From assembly GCA_934255135.1 (NCBI GenBank), contig CAKQMV010000005.1, positions 62,001 through 126,000 on the forward strand: a stretch of 64,000 bases of DNA, in the 5' to 3' direction. Made by a program: the position numbers and the translations under genes. The DNA comes from an uncultured Clostridia bacterium. Its GTDB lineage: Bacteria > Bacillota > Clostridia > Peptostreptococcales > Anaerovoracaceae. Numbering within the stretch: position 1 is the stretch's first letter; each line of letters opens with the position of its first letter. A model generated the notes under the pieces. The model was not told where the DNA came from and searched no databases. It saw only the letters and a list, made by a program, of their open reading frames with translations. Below are positions 61,251 to 64,000 of the stretch, piece after piece.

Positions 61251-61934
61251 TTATTTCTCCTGCAGCCTGTAACCTACACATCGTACAGATGTTATCTGAA
61301 CATTAACCTTAAGGAATGCAAATTTCTTTCGCAAATATGAGATATAGACATCTACATTGTTATACTCAGAATCTGAATCATATCCCCACACCCTCGTCGT
61401 TATCTGCTCTCTAGTTAGAACATGATCGACATTTCTCATCATATATTCAAGCAGGTGAAACTCCTTACGTGTAAGCTGAACGCTTCTGTCCGATTCATCA
61501 TTTCTTGCGCAGTGACTGGATGTGTCAAGCACCAGATTACCAACCTTCAGAATGCCAGAATCAGTAGGATCTCCAGATTGTCTTCTTGTAACCATTCTTA
61601 TTCTTGCCATGAGCTCTTTCATCTCAAATGGCTTGGTAATGTAGTCATCGGCACCGCTATCCATTCCTTCAATCTTATCCTCAAGCTGTGACAGAGCAGT
61701 CAGAAGAATAACCGGAGTGTTGATACCAAGCTTACGTGCAATCGAAAGAATATCAATACCGTTCAGTTTTGGCAGATTGATATCCAGAAGCACAAAATCA
61801 TAAAGTCCACTTCTTATCATATCGAGACCGACCTCACCATTTTCGGCTCCATCCGCAAGATATCCCTCGAGCTTAAGATTCTCTATAATTGCTTCACGCA
61901 TTCTCGCTTCATCTTCAACAACAAGTAATTTCAT
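61251..61934 (-). CDS. OmpR-family response regulator, divergent from dltA
   Basis: A 227-residue regulator: MKLLVVEDEARMREAIIENL, phosphorylation site D51 (FVLLDINLPKLNG), switch Lys in ITKPFEMKELMARI, and a winged-helix DNA-binding domain (about 125-225) with LTRKEFHLLEYMMRN, YNNVDVYISYLRKKF and VRCVGYRLQ. AGGAGGAG precedes the ATG. Position suggests control of the divergent dlt operon, as cationic-peptide-sensing systems do in other Gram-positives; this is inference. Confidence 0.93.
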   Translation of the reverse strand: MKLLVVEDEARMREAIIENLKLEGYLADGAENGEVGLDMIRSGLYDFVLLDINLPKLNGIDILSIARKLGINTPVILLTALSQLEDKIEGMDSGADDYITKPFEMKELMARIRMVTRRQSGDPTDSGILKVGNLVLDTSSHCARNDESDRSVQLTRKEFHLLEYMMRNVDHVLTREQITTRVWGYDSDSEYNNVDVYISYLRKKFAFLKVNVQITSVRCVGYRLQEK

Positions 61935-61964
61935 AAGCTCCTCCTGACATCATTACAATTTCTG

Positions 61965-61970
61965 ATTATA
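61965..61970 (-). promoter_or_regulatory. Possible -10 of the response regulator-kinase operon
   Basis: Minus-strand TATAAT 31 bases before the regulator ATG; the -35 region is poor, so an activator (possibly the regulator itself) may be needed. Confidence 0.4.
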
Positions 61971-62101
61971 CATGCTCATTATAAACAGCAAGATTGGAAA
62001 AGTATTGAAAAAATATTCTTTCTTCTCCAATAAACAATCAACTCGTTGATAGTAGTATAACGCCATAAAATGATATCAAAGTGTTGGAGGGTGGAATATA
62101 A

Positions 62102-63592
62102 ATGCAAAGAGAACATATTCTGCACAGGATTAAGAGAATCTGTCTTGACAACCCGGGCAAAAGGGCCATCGTTTCATCGACTGGCAGCATCTCATTCGGT
62201 GCTTTGTGGCGTGAATCCGATATTCTGGCCAGAAGAATAAATGAAATAAGACAGGATAATGAACCAATAATTGTTTACGGATCAAAGTCTCCAGCTATGA
62301 TTGTTTCATTTCTTGCTTGCGCCAAGGCTGGGCACGCATACTGTCCGATAGACGTTTCAATGCCGAAGAACAGAATCTCAGACATAATGGATACAATTGG
62401 GGAACCTCTCGTTATAGCAACAGAGATATTTCCAATTGATACAGACAATCTGATAAATGTAGATCATAAATACAATCTCTCAATTTCAGGCTGCCAGGTT
62501 GCTGACATAAATGAGAAGTCCTGGATTAATAAGGATGACACAATCTATATTATCTTCACGTCAGGAAGCACCGGTAAACCTAAAGGAGTTGAAATATCAG
62601 CAGATAATCTTTCAAGCTTTGCTGAATGGTCAGGAGAGATGTTCCCTGGCGATATGCCAATTCTGAATCAGGCAGCATTTTCTTTTGATCTGTCGGTGAT
62701 GGATCTTTACTCGGCCCTGACAACAGGAAGCACACTGTGCTGCACCGATAAAACAATGCAGCATAACATAACAGCTACTATAGATTACATAAAGTCCTGC
62801 GAGGTAGGGTATATCGTATCTACACCATCTTTTGCAAACACCCTGCTCGCTGAACCGTCATTTAATTCAGAGAATCTGCCGAACCTTAAAGGATTCAGAT
62901 TCTGTGGGGAGAAGCTTACTGAAAGAACTGCAAGGGCTATATTCAGAGCATTTCCTGATATTTCAATTATCAATACATATGGACCTACAGAATGCACGGT
63001 TGCAGTAACAGGTGTAGAAATTACTAGAGATATGATTAATTCCGAGCATGGAATTCCAATCGGAAGACCTAAGCCAGGCTGTCAGATTTCTTTCGATAAT
63101 GGAGAGATAATCATTTCTGGAGATACAGTCGGCAAGGGCTATTACCGAAATGCGGAGAAGACCGCACAGAGCTTTTTCGTAAACGAAGAGGACCTTTGCT
63201 CATACAGAACCGGAGATATTGGCTACGAGGCAGATGGGCTTCTGTATTTCAGCGGAAGAGCTGATTCGCAGATTAAGCTTAACGGCTACAGGATAGAGCT
63301 TCAGGACATAGAGGCGAATCTCGAAGAACTCGACGAAATCTCAGAAGCCGTTGTTCTGGCCAAAAGAAAGAACGACGCGATAAGATACCTCGTCGCTATA
63401 GTTGTTCTGTCTGATGCAGAGGATGTTCCGAAGTCTAAAGGAGAGTCTTTTGACCGCGCCCTTAAGATACGTAATGCACTAAGCGAGAAGCTTCCTGCGT
63501 ATATGATTCCTAAGATAGTTACATTTATTGACCGAATGCCGCTTAATGCTAATTGCAAGATTGACAGAAAGAGGCTGGAGGAACTTATATGA
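62102..63592 (+). CDS. dltA: D-alanine--poly(phosphoribitol) ligase subunit DltA
   Basis: A 496-residue AMP-forming adenylation enzyme. A3 motif YIIFTSGSTGKPKGVEIS near 150, A5 INTYGPTECTVAVTG near 293, YRTGDIGYEADGLLYFSGRA (A7) and DSQIKLNGYRIELQDIE (A8) near 375-405, and catalytic Lys near the end (NANCKIDRKRL). The stand-alone architecture and the following DltB gene identify DltA, which activates D-Ala for transfer to DltC and then onto teichoic acids. TTGGAGGG precedes the ATG; its stop overlaps dltB by 4 bases (ATGA). Confidence 0.94.
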   Translation: MQREHILHRIKRICLDNPGKRAIVSSTGSISFGALWRESDILARRINEIRQDNEPIIVYGSKSPAMIVSFLACAKAGHAYCPIDVSMPKNRISDIMDTIGEPLVIATEIFPIDTDNLINVDHKYNLSISGCQVADINEKSWINKDDTIYIIFTSGSTGKPKGVEISADNLSSFAEWSGEMFPGDMPILNQAAFSFDLSVMDLYSALTTGSTLCCTDKTMQHNITATIDYIKSCEVGYIVSTPSFANTLLAEPSFNSENLPNLKGFRFCGEKLTERTARAIFRAFPDISIINTYGPTECTVAVTGVEITRDMINSEHGIPIGRPKPGCQISFDNGEIIISGDTVGKGYYRNAEKTAQSFFVNEEDLCSYRTGDIGYEADGLLYFSGRADSQIKLNGYRIELQDIEANLEELDEISEAVVLAKRKNDAIRYLVAIVVLSDAEDVPKSKGESFDRALKIRNALSEKLPAYMIPKIVTFIDRMPLNANCKIDRKRLEELI

Positions 63593-64000
63593 ATGTTGAA
63601 CTATATAGTGGTGCAGGCTTTTTTCTTGTAGCTGCAGCGCTGTGCGTACCTGCTATCGCGCTCGGCATCATGGAAAGAAACATAAAGCACTACGGCATTG
63701 TTGCGAGTGTGATAATGTTGCTGCTGGTTATGAAGGACTCATGGGTTTCAATCCTCATCCTTTGCAGCTACATGTGTTATCAGGTTCTCCTAATTAAATC
63801 TTTACTCTATTTAAAACATAGAGAAAGAACTGATGCGAAGATTAATCGTATCTTCGTTGCGCTTGCAATAATGCCGCTTATTGCATCGAAGCTGATTTCA
63901 TATTTCGATATAGGAACGCTTGGGTTTATCGGGCTTTCTTATATGACATTCAAGTCAGTACAGGTTCTTATTGAAATCGGTGACGGTCTTATTAAAGAAG
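63589..64000 (+). CDS. dltB: DltB, MBOAT-family D-alanyl transfer protein (N-terminal part, cut by window edge)
   Basis: An ATG overlapping the dltA stop opens a frame that stays open to the window end (about 137 residues). It has several hydrophobic helices and LGFIGLSYMTFKSVQVLIEI then GDGLIKE, the characteristic DltB segment. DltB moves D-Ala from DltC across the membrane. dltC and dltD are expected beyond the window. AGGAGG lies upstream of the ATG. Confidence 0.9.
   Translation, partial: MNVELYSGAGFFLVAAALCVPAIALGIMERNIKHYGIVASVIMLLLVMKDSWVSILILCSYMCYQVLLIKSLLYLKHRERTDAKINRIFVALAIMPLIASKLISYFDIGTLGFIGLSYMTFKSVQVLIEIGDGLIKE

Overview
The window reads as chromosomal DNA of a Gram-positive, low-to-mid GC anaerobe of the Clostridia, probably near the Mogibacterium / Eubacterium Family XIII (Anaerovoracaceae) group. 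Supporting features are an acyl-CoA dehydrogenase-EtfBA cluster, a sortase-type surface protein, a dlt (teichoic acid D-alanylation) locus, MrnC, CarD-type and YdbC-type regulators, sigma-A promoters with strong Shine-Dalgarno sites, and an rpmG-secE-nusG-rplKAJL-rpoBC-rpsLG-fusA-tuf super-cluster. The exact genus is inference. I see no prophage, intact insertion sequence or CRISPR array.

Layout. 1-2.5 kb: end of an acyl-CoA dehydrogenase plus etfB and etfA. 2.5-6.3 kb: a CPA2 antiporter with regulatory C-terminal domains, a DUF445 membrane protein and a cyclophilin. 6.4-8.5 kb: a PLP aminotransferase converging on proC. 8.6-13.4 kb: rarA, asnS and an EF-G paralogue. 13.4-14.4 kb: a gene-poor island with an adhesin-tail fragment and a geometrically regular array of CGATATTAT inverted repeats. 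14.4-18.5 kb (minus strand): crcB, radA and a two-component system. 18.7-25.1 kb: a CarD-like regulator, fused ispDF, proS, a split chromate transporter, cysS and mrnC. 25.2-31.2 kb: an ABC exporter pair, thyA, folA and rlmB. 31.3-47.3 kb: the transcription/translation super-cluster ending in tuf copy 1. 47.4-51.6 kb: an rRNA pseudouridine synthase converging on carB, which is preceded by an apparent leader-peptide attenuator. 51.9-56.3 kb: a PC4/YdbC-like protein, a SpaA-type surface protein, mtaB and a HIT protein. 56.4-57.8 kb: tRNA-Thr and tuf copy 2. 57.9-59.6 kb: thioredoxin, an ornithine cyclodeaminase-family enzyme and a tautomerase. 59.6-59.8 kb: a candidate small RNA. 59.9-64 kb: a two-component system divergent from dltA-dltB.

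Most of the window is housekeeping. The least explained parts are noncoding: (i) the carB leader, where a strong promoter, a 33-codon U-rich leader ORF and an overlapping intrinsic terminator reproduce the architecture of the enterobacterial pyrBI UTP-sensing attenuator; (ii) three inverted-repeat pairs between 13.93 and 14.26 kb, each with 9-bp arms and an exactly 17-bp spacer; (iii) a promoter-terminator pair with no ORF at 59.66-59.80 kb; (iv) twin hairpins with near-identical octaloops between rplL and rpoB. The two tuf genes are near-identical 1.27-kb direct repeats 10.5 kb apart, matching through the terminator.

All calls rest on reading sequence and supplied translations; no database search was run. 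Start sites were moved from the longest ORF where a good ribosome binding site favoured an internal start.
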